From the NCBI GenBank assembly GCA_947683625.1, contig CANTUR010000145.1, positions 3,055,501 through 3,119,500 on the forward strand: a stretch of 64,000 nucleotides of DNA, written 5' to 3'. The stretch's first letter is position 1, and each line of letters begins with the position of its first letter. Source of the DNA: Mallotus nudiflorus (taxonomy: Eukaryota > Streptophyta > Magnoliopsida > Malpighiales > Euphorbiaceae). The notes under the pieces are model-generated. The model made no database searches and was not told the DNA's origin. It saw only the letters and a list, made by a program, of their open reading frames with translations. Made by a program: the position numbers and the translations under genes. This document shows positions 38,676 to 49,746 of this stretch, piece by piece.

Positions 38676-39680
38676 AATTTAAAGCAACTTCTTTTTCCTC
38701 CATTAAACGCCTTATTTGATCCCTTTTCATGAGATGATTCAAAATTTAGATATCCAAAGATGATATATGTATATATACATTTAACAAGTAAAAAAAGCAT
38801 GATTTTATAATTCATATTTCTTTGCTTTTAATGTTGTGTGCCTGTATAACATGTATTACTGAGATTTTTAATCAACTTTAAGGTTTAGTTTGATTCTTAG
38901 TATGAATTATATTCATCTTCATTAATTGGAAACTGTGGGTTTATATCTGATTTTGATATTTGTGTGAGATATAATGGAAGATAATTATGTGAGGCTTTCA
39001 CTATATTTTAGATAAAAATAACGAAAGATTATTGTATAATTATTCGAATAAAAATTTTATTAAAATTGTAATAAAATACTATATTATAATGTAATTCTAT
39101 AAAAATTGAAAAATTAGATTGCCATATAAATAAAATAATATTTTTATTATTTTTAAAATTTATTAAATTAAAGTTTATTAATTAAAATTAAATTAATTAA
39201 AATTTTTTATTTTTCATATATCTATAATTATATTTTTAAAAAAACATATTATTTATTTGAGAGTAATATTTTTATTATATAAGAAAAAAAATATGATTAT
39301 TATTTTTAGATATTTTTATTAAAATTTAATAAAAAAAGTTAAAATTAAATTAATTAATTTAATAAAAAAAATTTGATATGTTTATGAAAAAATTTCTTAT
39401 TTATTATTTGTTTGGAATCTGAACGAGAAGTTGTTACATTCTAAATCTTAAATTATAAGAATAAAAATAAAAATAAAAATTTAATTAAAAAAATTATTAT
39501 ATTTTTTTAGTGCTGCGGCGCCCCAATCCCAGCATTGCAGCGCTCAGTTTTTTTTTTTTATTTGGCTTTGCAGCTCTCACAGCGCACAGCGCTGCTCAGG
39601 GAGAGATGCAGCGCTAATCACATGCTGCACATCCCAGCAGCAACAGTAACTATCCAGAACCTTGAATCACACCTCCAAAA
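38676..39680. other. Flank and upstream region of the tryptophan synthase pseudogene
   Basis: Mostly very AT-rich (38990-39510 nearly all A/T), ending in a GC-rich patch at 39512-39650 with AGCGCT at about 39538, 39589 and 39611. No gene is seen. The patch precedes the ATG at 39681 and could be former promoter or 5' leader. Confidence 0.4.
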
Positions 39681-40790
39681 ATGGCCCTTCTGCTCGTTAC
39701 CTCTGCATCGAAGGTATCATTTTTTTACTTATTTCTTATGGGTATATTTTTTTGTTAAAATTGATTTTTCTTAGTTGTTATATGAATGATAGTTGCCATG
39801 AAATTTTTTTATGGATTTCTTGATTGACTGGCTGCTGTATTTATTAGTCAAATAAGACGAGTCATACCCTTTCCAGAACCCACTAACAATGGAATTTTTA
39901 CTTGAAATTTTCTTAGATATTATGATGAACAGTGGTGTTAATCTGATTACTTCCCTGGAGCTGTTTTACACAAACAATTTACTGATGCCCATATACTAGA
40001 TGTTAGCTTCCCATTAAACCGTTTACAAATTCAAGTTGTGCATTGTAATAGAAATGTGTGTGTGTGTTTTAGCATTAGCTTCCTAATTGTTAGATTGTTT
40101 ATTGGAATACTAATGCTATGTTCTATTGAATGAAATAATTGTTCTTCTCTTGATAGGTAAAGAGCAATGGCTTGGATGTTCAGCACTGAAAACAAAGCCA
40201 ATGTCTTTAAGGCTTTCAAATGGAATTAGAACAAGAGCAAAAGCTGCCGTAAATGCTAATTTGATACCAGTTGAAATACCTCGCTAGTGGTGCAATCTTG
40301 TTCATGATCTTCCTGTGAACCTCCTCCCCCACTGCATCCTAAAACTTATGAACCAGTCAAACCAGAGGATTTAACCCCTCTATTTCTTGATTAATTGATC
40401 AAGCAATGAAAAGTTCATAGATATCCCTGAGAAAGTTCTTGACATTTACAAGCTTTGGCGCCCAACGCCCTTGATTAGGTATGATCCTGCAATATAGAGT
40501 TTGCTTTTTTCAGCGTTTGATTAATTCTTCCCCTTCTCCTAGAAGCGTCTTATATATTTGAATTTAATTATAGGGCCCAGAGATTGGAGAAACTTATTGA
40601 TACACCGGCAAAAATTTACTACAAGTATGAAGGTGTTAGCCCAGCTGGATCCCACAAAGCTAACACTGCAATCCCCTAGGTGTTCTATAATGCACAACTG
40701 GGAATCAAGAATGTCGTGACAGAAACTGGTGCTGGCCCATGGGGAAGTTCACTGGCATTTGCTTGCAGCTTATTTGGCCTTGGCTGTGAG
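39681..40790 (+). pseudogene. Tryptophan synthase beta type-2 (TrpB2) pseudogene, 3'-truncated
   Basis: Three exons with GT/AG ends: 39681-39713 (MALLLVTSASK), 40157-40478 and 40574-40790. They encode EKFIDIPEKVLDIYKLWRP, RLEKLIDTPAKIYYKYEGVS and PAGSHKANTA, the pyridoxal-phosphate-binding lysine motif, then VVTETGAGPWGSSLAFA. This is the type-2 beta subunit, which joins indole and serine. Damage: TAG after the Pro-Arg motif in exon 2, a 1-base deletion in the proline-rich stretch, TAA and TGA beyond it, and TAG at 40677-40679. The gene ends after the third exon; the catalytic C-terminal half is absent. Introns show it was copied as genomic DNA. Confidence 0.85.
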
Positions 40791-41033
40791 GTAGAAAATG
40801 CTGAACCTAATCACAGTCTCAATACATATGCATATCCCTGCACAAATAATTAAGTGGGATCCTAAAAAAAAAAAAAACAAACTAAAGTATTGAAGTTACT
40901 GTAATATCAACAAATGCAGCAGGGCTTTGTAGTTGGTGTTCCAATTCTTTACTGCTAAAATTTTTAGGTCTACTAAATGAGCATTATGGACATGCATCTC
41001 TTCGTGATCATGTTCAAGGATTCTGATTCAGCT
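40791..41033. other. Junction between two convergent pseudogene fragments
   Basis: After the intact donor GT at 40791 there is intron-like sequence with an A-run at 40864-40877, then the downstream end of the minus-strand phosphoglycerate mutase copy. No further tryptophan synthase exon is seen. Confidence 0.5.
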
Positions 41034-41870
41034 CTACTTCTCCAAGAAGAAACTGTCTTGAGAGAATGAAATAGAAAGCTGGAGATAAGTTCCTGACAAA
41101 AAGGTCTCCTTTTGCACCTGATCTTCCTCTAGTTCTTCACTAGCCTTAATTGTTGGGAGAGGAAATGGTTCAAGGGAAGTTGCCATAATGTTCAACTCTC
41201 CACCTACTGCACCCACAAAGTCTGTTAACCGGCACAGTGAAAACGGCACTGGTTCAAAACTATGGTCTCCGTATTCAACTGGAGTAGAGTGATCTCCAGT
41301 GACATAAAGGAAATATTGAAACTTCCCAGTTGATTCTGCCTGCCACAGAAGCTTCGGAAGCTGGCCTATAGTTTTGTCCCCTGCCTCCAATCCCTTAACT
41401 TTAAAAACGCTTGCCTTGTCATGACCTGCATCATCTATTGCCTGAAATATTTAAAAAATCAAGGAAATTCATCATCATTATGACATTAAAAACTTCAAGG
41501 ACTCAGCACTAGGACCGCACACATTCAACCTTTCATGCAAACTTTTAGCCAGGGTAGGAAAAAACAGAGGGGGAAAAGAACATATCCAAAGAAATGTAGC
41601 ATCTGAAGATTCAAATGATTTTGATCCGTCAAATTAGCCTTGTCAAAGAATGTAGCAAGATATTTCACCAAACAACATGCTGAAGATCTCTTCAATTGTA
41701 CTGGTCCAAGTTTAATCAGTCGATTTATTTGGTATTCAATCCCAAAATGAAAATCGAGCAGAGCTCATCTTCTTGTTAGTTACATGGTAAGCACAAAGAT
41801 ATATGGTCCATCTCAAAATTGATAACTTAAAATAAGATCCAGTCTAAATGCAAAATAAAACCCTTCCGTG

Positions 41871-41917
<47 letters not shown>

Positions 41918-41930
41918 ATTATTATTATTG
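41871..41930. repeat. (AAT)n-(ATT)n microsatellite in a phosphoglycerate mutase intron
   Basis: About 43 bp of AAT units followed by CTATTATTATTATT, a shorter version of the foldable AAT/ATT arrangement seen at 35782. Confidence 0.92.
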
Positions 41931-41980
41931 TTAGAATCCTGGCTACCTAAAATTTTGTGAAAAGGAAGACATTAATAAGA

Positions 41981-42592
41981 AGAATCCAAAAAATGCAGAA
42001 AAATAATTCTAGCTTGCATATATTTTTTGTGCACCATTATAACAATAGAAAATCTTGTGTTAGATTGTCATAATTGTATGTGTATCTCATCTTTTTTTGA
42101 ATGCTTACTTGAAAAAACCTGAGCAGACATGATACTATTTTTTCTGAGAGAAACATGATACCATTTTATTAAATTAGCTAAAATTTGGTGTTTTCTGACT
42201 GTGAATTGGAATAGAGTTGTATTTGTGCCAATGTCTCATTTTTCTTGGTGTTCTTGCTTGGTAAGAAAATGGTATTATTGAACAATTGAAGAAGAATTAT
42301 AAGAAGAAGAGGAAGAGAAGGAGGAACAAGGAGCATGTGGGTTTTTGCAAGGGTGATGTGGCAATTATTGGGTTCATTAACAATGGATTTAACCCCTCTA
42401 TTAATAGAGGGGCATAAATATCAATAAAACTTGATTTTTAAGTATAATTGAGCCAAAAATTAATTTAGGAGCATATGCGGGTATACTTTAAGGGTAAAAA
42501 TGTACCTTTATTCCTAAAAAGAATACAAAAAATGTAGGAAAATAATTCTAACTTGCATATATTTTTTGTGCACCATTATAACGATAGAAAAT
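41981..42592. repeat. 73-bp direct repeats flanking about 466 bp in an intron
   Basis: Copies at 41981-42053 and 42520-42592 share AATAATTCTAACTTGCATAT-type sequence and the TTTTTTGTGCACCATTATAAC block with a few changes. The space between holds a purine-rich GAAGAAGAGGAAGAGAAGG run and the 20-bp palindrome at 42393. It is either a segment duplication or the ends of an unknown small element. Confidence 0.75.
42393..42412. repeat. Perfect 20-bp palindrome
   Basis: CCCCTCTATTAATAGAGGGG is its own reverse complement with no loop. It lies in the interval between the 73-bp direct repeats. Confidence 0.95.
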
Positions 42593-43375
42593 ATTTTAAA
42601 ATAGAACATCAAGTTCTGGAAATACTGGAAAGATATGTAGCAATGCTCAAATGTTAAAACCTTAATGTGGATAAACCCGAAGTCGTAACCATCTCCTCTT
42701 CCAAGTTTGAGCTCATCCTCTCCTAGCACAAAAACATTAGGGCAAGACTGCAATGGAGCAGAAAGTGCCTTAGTTATAGCAGAGGCTTTGGAAGTTAAAA
42801 GTGTGCGATAATCTCCAGTCGCCCGGGGAGCTTTTAGAATGTCAATGTCAAGTGACAGGACCAAACCAACAATAATTTTAGTAGGAGCAACCATGCATGG
42901 CCATAAACCATGTTTCCTTTCAAATGAGGAAACCTCCAAAAAAAAAAAATTTGTGAAGTACGTCACTCATCCAGTGCTACTTCATGATATGAAGTTTTTC
43001 ATTCTTTAGATTTTATTACTATTTTATGAGTTCTAATAATGTGCCAAAAATCAATAAGATAAATTAGAATTGGTGGTTGGTACAACCATTTACCCTTCAA
43101 AAGCTTAGAGAAAGCACAATTATAGATAATTCAACATAACTTTGAAGAGCAAGAAATGCTCCAAGATCTGTTAAAAAAAATCCAAATTTTAAAAAATTTT
43201 GCTCTCATTATGATGCCCATTGCTTGCCCAAGAAATAGAAAAGCAAAGACATGACAATGACGGATATAATAAACACACCTCAATTTGAATGCCACACCCT
43301 CGTAATAGGATGTTGGACAATTCATTGACAACTGCAGTTTTATGCTTTGCTTTATTAGTATCATCTAAGGCTTCA

Positions 43376-44529
43376 TGTCGCAAACTTAGCCTTAGAGGTT
43401 AGCCAAGTCATGTGGCACATAGTCACACTTGCAAGAGAAGTTGAACTAAGTAAACCTAGATGTGCGTTAGAGTGGATATTAGGTGAGCAATGTAGGTAGT
43501 AAAGGTTTAGGACGAGTGTGGAGTAAAGGTGAGCAATGCAACAGCACCAACATGCTTCACAATTGAGAAAGGGCCTTTGTATCGCCTTACTAAACCTTAA
43601 TGAACTTGGTGGAGAGACTTGAATTGGTTTGGTAGAAGCGTAACCATCGCTAAGTCATTAGTGTTGTATTCCCTAGGATGTTTTTTTACGTCAGCCATTT
43701 CTTTATACTTTTGGTAGCTTTATCAAGGTAAGCCTTTGTAATGTCTACCTCCTCATGTCATTCCCTTGCAAACTTAAATACCGAAGGATTAACTCCCCCA
43801 TAGGTAGCAATAATGGCATTCGGAGTCAAGGGCTATTGTCCTATAACAATTTTGAAGGGGCTTTTACTAGTCAACTAACTCCTTTGGAGGTTATATGAGA
43901 CTTAGGCTATGTTAAGTAACTTTGCCCAATCTCGTTAATGTGCACTAATATAGTGCCTTAGATGGAGTTCCAACAAGGCATTGACCCTCTTCGTTTGGCC
44001 ATTATGTTGTGGGTGAAAGCTTGTGGAAAAGTTGAGATATGTGCCAAGCAACTTAAACAACTCTCACCAAAACTTGCTAGTAAATTGAGGATCTCTATCG
44101 CTGATGATGCTCTTTGGCAAATCCCAAAGCTTCATAACATTTTTGAAGAAAAAATGAGTAGCCTCGTCCACTCTACAATCTGGCAAGGTAAGGATAAAAG
44201 TAGCATATTTGCTAAATCTATCCACAACGACCATAATGCTTCCAAATCCTTCAGATTTTGGCAAGGCAATAATGAAGTCCATTGAGACACTTTCCCAAGG
44301 CCTTTCGGCAATGGGAATAGGCTCAAGAAGGCCAACATGCTATTATTTCTCAACTTTGTCTTGTTGGCACACAGATAAGTCCACACGTAGGCTTCCACAT
44401 CATTCTTGAGTTGTGGCCATCGATAGCTTTGTTGGACTAGAGCAAGTGTGCAAGCCATACCAGCATGTCCAACCCACACGGAGTCATGGCACTCCTTTAA
44501 GATTTCCCTCTACAGACTTCCCCACTTTA
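43376..44529 (-). mobile_element. Ty3/gypsy integrase fragment joined to an LTR end
   Basis: 43376-43510 resembles the first ~130 bp of the LTR at 26855 (TTAGCCTTAGAGGTT block). Directly beyond, the minus strand encodes an integrase: the N-terminal VWVGHAGMACTLALVQQSY, core MDFIIALPKSEGFG and SDRDPQFTSKFW, RVNALLELHLRHY, and the GPY/F-like VRRYKGPFSIVKHVG near 43540. Frameshifts and stops are present. Most of the 3' LTR is deleted. The left end abuts the phosphoglycerate mutase exon at 43375; the right end is cut by the Athila-like LTR at 44530. Confidence 0.75.
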
Positions 44530-46259
44530 TGATAAGTACTAATAATGATGGATTTTAAGCATTATAAAGTTGTATTTCATTATTAGAATTATAGGTTTTT
44601 ATCATTTAAAAGCATGCTTTGATTGCATTGGAACCAAAATATTGGTCATTTTGTCATTTTATGCATTTTTGGTTTAAAATTATACTTGTTACATTGCTTT
44701 TTACATTGATTTTGTAGGTTCAATATTGCTTGGAACTCATTTTAGGAATGAAGCATTAAGGACTTAAAGCTAGGAGCTAATTTAGCCAAAGAAAGGGCAA
44801 AGAATTAAAGCAAATAAAAGAGGGGCTAATTCAACCTCTGAGATTCGATAAAGCTTTTAACTTCCTTAGATTCCTATAATAAGAAAGTGATCTTTTGGAA
44901 ATTTGAAGTAAAGATCTTAAACTTTTTGAATTGAGCTTACTTGTCAAAATCTGAGTTCGTTTGGGTTTTTAAATCATGAGTCGAAGTTAGCATATGCAAC
45001 TTTCATTTTAGGTTACGCAGCTCCTAGTATTTCAGCAATATCTTGAGCTACAAAGGTCCAACTGAGGTGATTCAAAGTGTTATAGAAATATTAGATAAAT
45101 GTCTAAAACTTTTTTGAAGGAAAATTTGGTTGATTCGATCATCTTAAAGGGCTAAATTCTCAAGTCGCACGGTTGTGCGTGGCCATGCCTGCTTAAGGTG
45201 ATTTGAGAAGTATATAGGTGCACGACCTTATGCCAATTGCACACAGCCGTGTGACCTATAACCAACTTTGGAAATTCAAAATTTGAACTATTTATTTAAG
45301 GGGATTTGATTTTTTTCAAATGGAAACAACTTAGAGAGGCTGGAGGCTAAGGTTTTATAAAAGAGAGCCACCAAAGAAACAAGGGGGAGAACTCTCTTTA
45401 CTTTTTATTATAATTTTTCATCATTTTTCTAAGAATCAAAACTAGAATTCTCCAGAATTCTCTAGTTCTTTTTATTTAATTAGAATTGTTTATGCTTGAA
45501 GATAGAGAACATAAAGCTTCCATTCCAAGGGGTTTTTAATATTCAGTTTGTTTGTTATTTCAATTTGAATTAAGTAATAATGATTTTCTTTTCTCTTTGT
45601 TCATCATCTTTTATTCTTTTTAATATGTGTGACTAGATTTTCTAGTTAGGGTTCTTAAATCAATTTAACCATATGATCAATAGGTTTTAATATAAGTTAA
45701 TAAACATAGTTCATTAGTTGTTGCTTTGCTTAATGTCTTTAATGGATTGGCCACCCTTTGTTTAAATTTAGACAATGAGACTTGATTGAGAAATAGGGTT
45801 CATTAAGAAAACAAGTAGTAACTTATTAATTGTCTGTTTAGTTGAGAGACACTTAGATGGTTAATAATGTTAAAGAGCTCAGCTTTATATTGAATATAAT
45901 GAAACACTTAGTAAGTGATAGCTGTAAAACAAAATTATTTGTATTCAATTAATCATAGGTTTATTTGAGAGGAAGATCTATGATTCTTAAGATTGCTTGC
46001 ATAATGAACTATAGTCTAAATTAACTTAGAGATTAATTACATATTTAAAAGGTTGAATTAAGTTTAAGAACCTTAGCATTTTCTTGGATTGTGATTCTTT
46101 ACATTAGCTTTCAATTATTTAGTTTACTTTATTTCAAAAACCATTTTTGGTATCTAAACAAAAAAACACATTGAGTAATATAATATTCAATTTGCAATCT
46201 ATGTGGGATCAATATTTTTACTACTTGGATGACTTCGTATACTTTCGGACTACGCATCA
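44530..46259 (+). repeat. Candidate 5' LTR of the Athila-like element
   Basis: TGAT...ATCA ends, 1,730 bp, placed exactly between the broken integrase on the left and the primer-site-like sequence on the right. The partner LTR is outside the window, so the boundaries rest on end motifs and position only. Confidence 0.6.
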
Positions 46260-46395
46260 AGTTTTTTGCACTGTTGTTGGGGATTGTCAAAATTGATTTT
46301 GTTAAGAAAATTGTGTTATTTGATTTAGAGGTTCTTTTTAATTTTTGTTTTGATTTGAGTGTGTTTGTGGTATTTCATGGATTTGTGTTAGTAAG

Positions 46396-48386
46396 ATGAA
46401 CGGAGGTGAAGAAGAAAGAAATCTTCTTCCAAGGCAGCAAACAACCTGAAATTGTCAGAATGGGTAGAATGGACTAAGGGCTATGCGAGATTTCATGAGT
46501 TGTAATGTGCAAGGTGACCAAACACTAATTATGAGGCTGACGGTTACAGCAAACAACTTTGAAATCAAACCGACGATGATCCAAATGATCCAAAATTCAC
46601 AATTCAATGGATTACCACATGAGGATCCGATTGGTCATATAACCTGATTCTTGGAATATTGGTCAACCTTCAAAATGAATGGAGTGCAACCTAAAGCTAT
46701 CCAACTAATTCTTTTTCAATTTTTTGTTAGGGATAGAGTAAAGAGGTGGTTCACAAGCTTGCCACCCAACTCCATCAACACTTGGCAAGAATTGTACACA
46801 ACCTTCTTCAGCAATTACTTTCAACTAGCTAAAGTACTCAAAATAAAAAATCAAATCAAATCTTTTTATCAAAGAGAGGATGAGAGCTTCTATGAGTATT
46901 GGGACAAATTCAAGGATCTTTAAAGGTAATGTCCACCTCAATTGATACCTTCATAGGACTTGGTGCAATTATTTTACAAAGGTATCAATCCATTAGTGAG
47001 GGTGAACATTAATGCAACAGTTGGGGGAACCATCATGTTAAAGATGCTTGAAGATGCTCTAGACCTTTAAGGAGATGACTAATACACAAAGCCTTTAGTC
47101 TAATGAGAGGCATTTCAAAGAAAAAAAGGATTGATTGAAGTTGATGTTTTAACCATGGTGAATGCAAAGTTGGATGCTTTAACAAAAAAGATGGATAAGA
47201 TGAGTGTTAATGCAATTTTTACATCTCCATTATCTTCCTTTTGTGAGTTGTGTCAAAGGAGGCATCTTACTTTTGAATGTCATTTGATGCAAAATTTATC
47301 TATGGAGAACATCAGCTATATGAGCAACTTCAATGGTTAACAGCCAAATGCAGTGCATGGTAACACATACAACCCAAGTTGGAGGGACAATCCTAACTTT
47401 TCATGGAGAAACCAAGGGAACAACCAATGCAGGACACAAATACCACTTGGTTTTGGATATCAAAATGCACAACAACCTTAATCTCATTTTCAAAAGGACA
47501 ATAGTTCATCTTTAGGGACTTCTTGGGAAAGCAAAATGGAGAAATTCATGGACATAATGACAACTAAGATGGATCAATAGGATGAAGTAATAAAAAGGCT
47601 TGAAGGGAAATATGAGCAAATGTACCAAGACACTTAAATCATGTTCAAAAACCATTTTTCTTTTATTCACAATTTGGAGGTGCAAATAGAACAATTGGCA
47701 AATTCATTGTCAATAAGGAATTAAGGTTCATTACCAAGCAACACTAAGAAGAATCCTAAAGAATATGTGAAAGCAATCACCTTAAGGAGTGGAATAGAAC
47801 TGGAACCACAAAAGCAAATGGTGAAAACACAAGTTGAGGGTCAGAAAGAGGATTAAAAGAAAGAAGTAAAGCCTTATAAACCACTACAAAACAAGAGCAT
47901 AATTTACAATTTGCAAAGTTTTTGAAAAGGTTCAAGACACTTCACATCAATGTGCCTCTAATGGAATGCCTAGCTTAAATGCTAAGATATGCAAAGTTAT
48001 TGAAGGAGATGATTTCCAATAAAAAGAAGCTGCAGGAATTTGAGACAGTCACACTAAATAAGTAGTGTAGTGCAATAATCTCAAATAAACTTCCATTAAA
48101 AAAGAAGCATTTAGGGAGTCTCACTATACTATGCTCTGTAGGAAATTTAGAATTTTAAAAAGTTTTATACGATTCAGGAACTTCTATTAATTTGATGCCT
48201 TTATCTATTTATAGGAAGCTTGGATTGGGTGAAGCTAAGGCCACCAACATTTGTTTACAGCTTGTAGACAAAACTATTAAAAAACCAGAAGGCATAATGG
48301 AGGATGTGCTAGTGAAGGCAGGAAAATTCATCTTTCCAGTAGATTTTAAGGTACTTGACTTTGACGAAGATGAGGATGTTCCATTG
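46396..48386 (+). pseudogene. Gag-protease of the Athila-like element, decayed and truncated
   Basis: Gag core at 46651-46923: EYWSTFKMNGVQPKAIQLIL, RVKRWFTSLPPNSINTWQEL, IKSFYQREDESFYEYWDKF, the classic Athila gag pattern. A degenerate zinc knuckle (CELCQRRHLTFEC) lies at about 47245. The protease region at 48150-48413 has MPLSIYRKLGLGEAKATNIC and FIFPVDFKVLDFDED; the active-site Asp block just before it reads LYDSGTSINLM. Many stops interrupt the frame. It ends at 48386, where TGTCATGACC begins. Confidence 0.8.
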
Positions 48387-48796
48387 TGTCATGACCCAAA
48401 CTGGGAGTCATGACCAACACTAGGGAACGAGAATTCTTTCAAATCCGGAACTTGTAGCAAGCCTTAAAAATAAAAACATGCAATAAATAAATAAAATATA
48501 CCATAATTAAAATCTTAAATCAATATATAAAAAAAATAAATACTTATATCATATCATAAAATTAAATATTTCATACATTATTCAGCGAAAGGTCTCTGAT
48601 ATTAAAACCATTCTACATATACAAAAATATACTACCATTGCAGTTTTCTAGAATACAATAAAAGTCAGATATGTAATTTACATAAACTAGCTAGGGCTGA
48701 AGAAGTCTGACGTATGGGCGTACTACTAAGGTCTGAGAAAGAAGAATCTCTTGCAAAATAAATAACTGAGGAGAGTCAGACCTCATTGAGTGACTT

Positions 48797-48864
<68 letters not shown>

Positions 48865-49746
48865 CTCCTAATGTCATATGCAATCAATCATCAATATATA
48901 TAATAAATATATACATGCATTTCACACAAATGCTGAAATCACTTTTATGTATAATAAATGTTGAAAAATATTTATTTTAGTGAAGGATCAAATAGAATCT
49001 TATTTATATGCAATCTTAACCAAAAATATCTCTCTAGTCATATAGGCTCATTTAATTTCAAATTAATTCTCTTATTCCATTTAGACAGTAAACTGGCCCT
49101 GAGATACTAAGTCAACCGAGCTCTTGCAGTCTCACTATCAGTGTGGCTGACCTTGAGACACTAGATCAACTGAGCTCCCGCAATCACACTACTCAATCAC
49201 ATCAATCTCAAAATCAATCAAATAAAAGTCACCTCAAGTGATGTAATAACTAATCCCTAAAATATATTGCACCGATACGTACACGGTCCTAGTGTTGGCC
49301 ACTAGGTAGCACGTTCTACTGATATTCTTCAAATAAAATTCAATTTACATATGGGAAAAAAATAATGCATATGTAAACATAATAACAACAAAATAAACCA
49401 TATATATACCAGAAATATACCGAAAATATACTAAATATATTTCATGCATATATATGCTACATATATCCAAAATCAACCATATATATACTGAATATAAACC
49501 ATGAATATACTAAAAATATCCTAAGTGTATATTAAAAATAAAATAAGCATATATATCGAAATATACAAAAAATATAATGAAAATATACCTAACATATACT
49601 AAAACATTTAATAAAAAATTCATGTATAACTACATATTAAAAACATGAATACTCAATATCATGCATCCTATATGCAATGTATATATAAAAGAATAACTCA
49701 CAATTCTGCGCTTCTTGAGATTGGTTTGGCGGGACTAGTCCAATAG
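48387..49746 (-). repeat. Family-2 LTR fragment (minus orientation)
   Basis: Begins TGTCATGACC and is the reverse-orientation relative of the solo LTR at 35618-38670, sharing the GAATTCTTTC, GTAGCAAGCC, CCTCATTGAGTGA, GAGACACTAG and CGGTCCTAGTGTTG blocks. It is cut at 49746 by LTR D. The inserted target would be CATTG (48382-48386); the far end lies outside the window. A 60-bp (AT)n run sits at about 48802-48860. Confidence 0.85.
48802..48860. repeat. (AT)n microsatellite in the family-2 LTR
   Basis: About 59 bp of AT dinucleotide beside the conserved CACTCAGTGAGGTCTGA-type block. Confidence 0.92.

Larger units (their letters stand above)
41034..43375 (-). pseudogene. Archaeal-type cofactor-independent phosphoglycerate mutase fragment
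   Basis: Minus-strand exons at about 43375-43279 (EALDDTNKAKHKTAVVNELS), 42930-42661 (PCMVAPTKIIVGLVLSLDID, GDYRTLLTSKASAITKALSA, GYDFGFIHIK) and 41441-41034 (DDAGHDKASVFKVKGLEAGD, then YVTGDHSTPVEYGDHSFEPV). The last has the metal-binding TGDHSTP and GDHS motifs of the alkaline-phosphatase-like metalloenzyme fold. The family interconverts 3- and 2-phosphoglycerate. The three visible exons have no stop, but the N-terminal exons are cut off at 43375 by retrotransposon sequence, and the C-terminus departs from the family after about residue 90 of the last exon. Confidence 0.8.
44530..48386 (+). mobile_element. Athila-like Ty3/gypsy element, 5' part
   Basis: A candidate 5' LTR (44530-46259) begins TGATAAGTAC and ends GCATCA. 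It is followed by a degenerate primer site (46266-46282, TGCACTGTTGTTGGGGA, like the tRNA-Asp-type site usual for Athila), a gag start at 46396, the gag core and the protease. The element is cut at 48386 by a family-2 LTR and does not resume in the window. No RT or integrase is present here. Confidence 0.75.
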
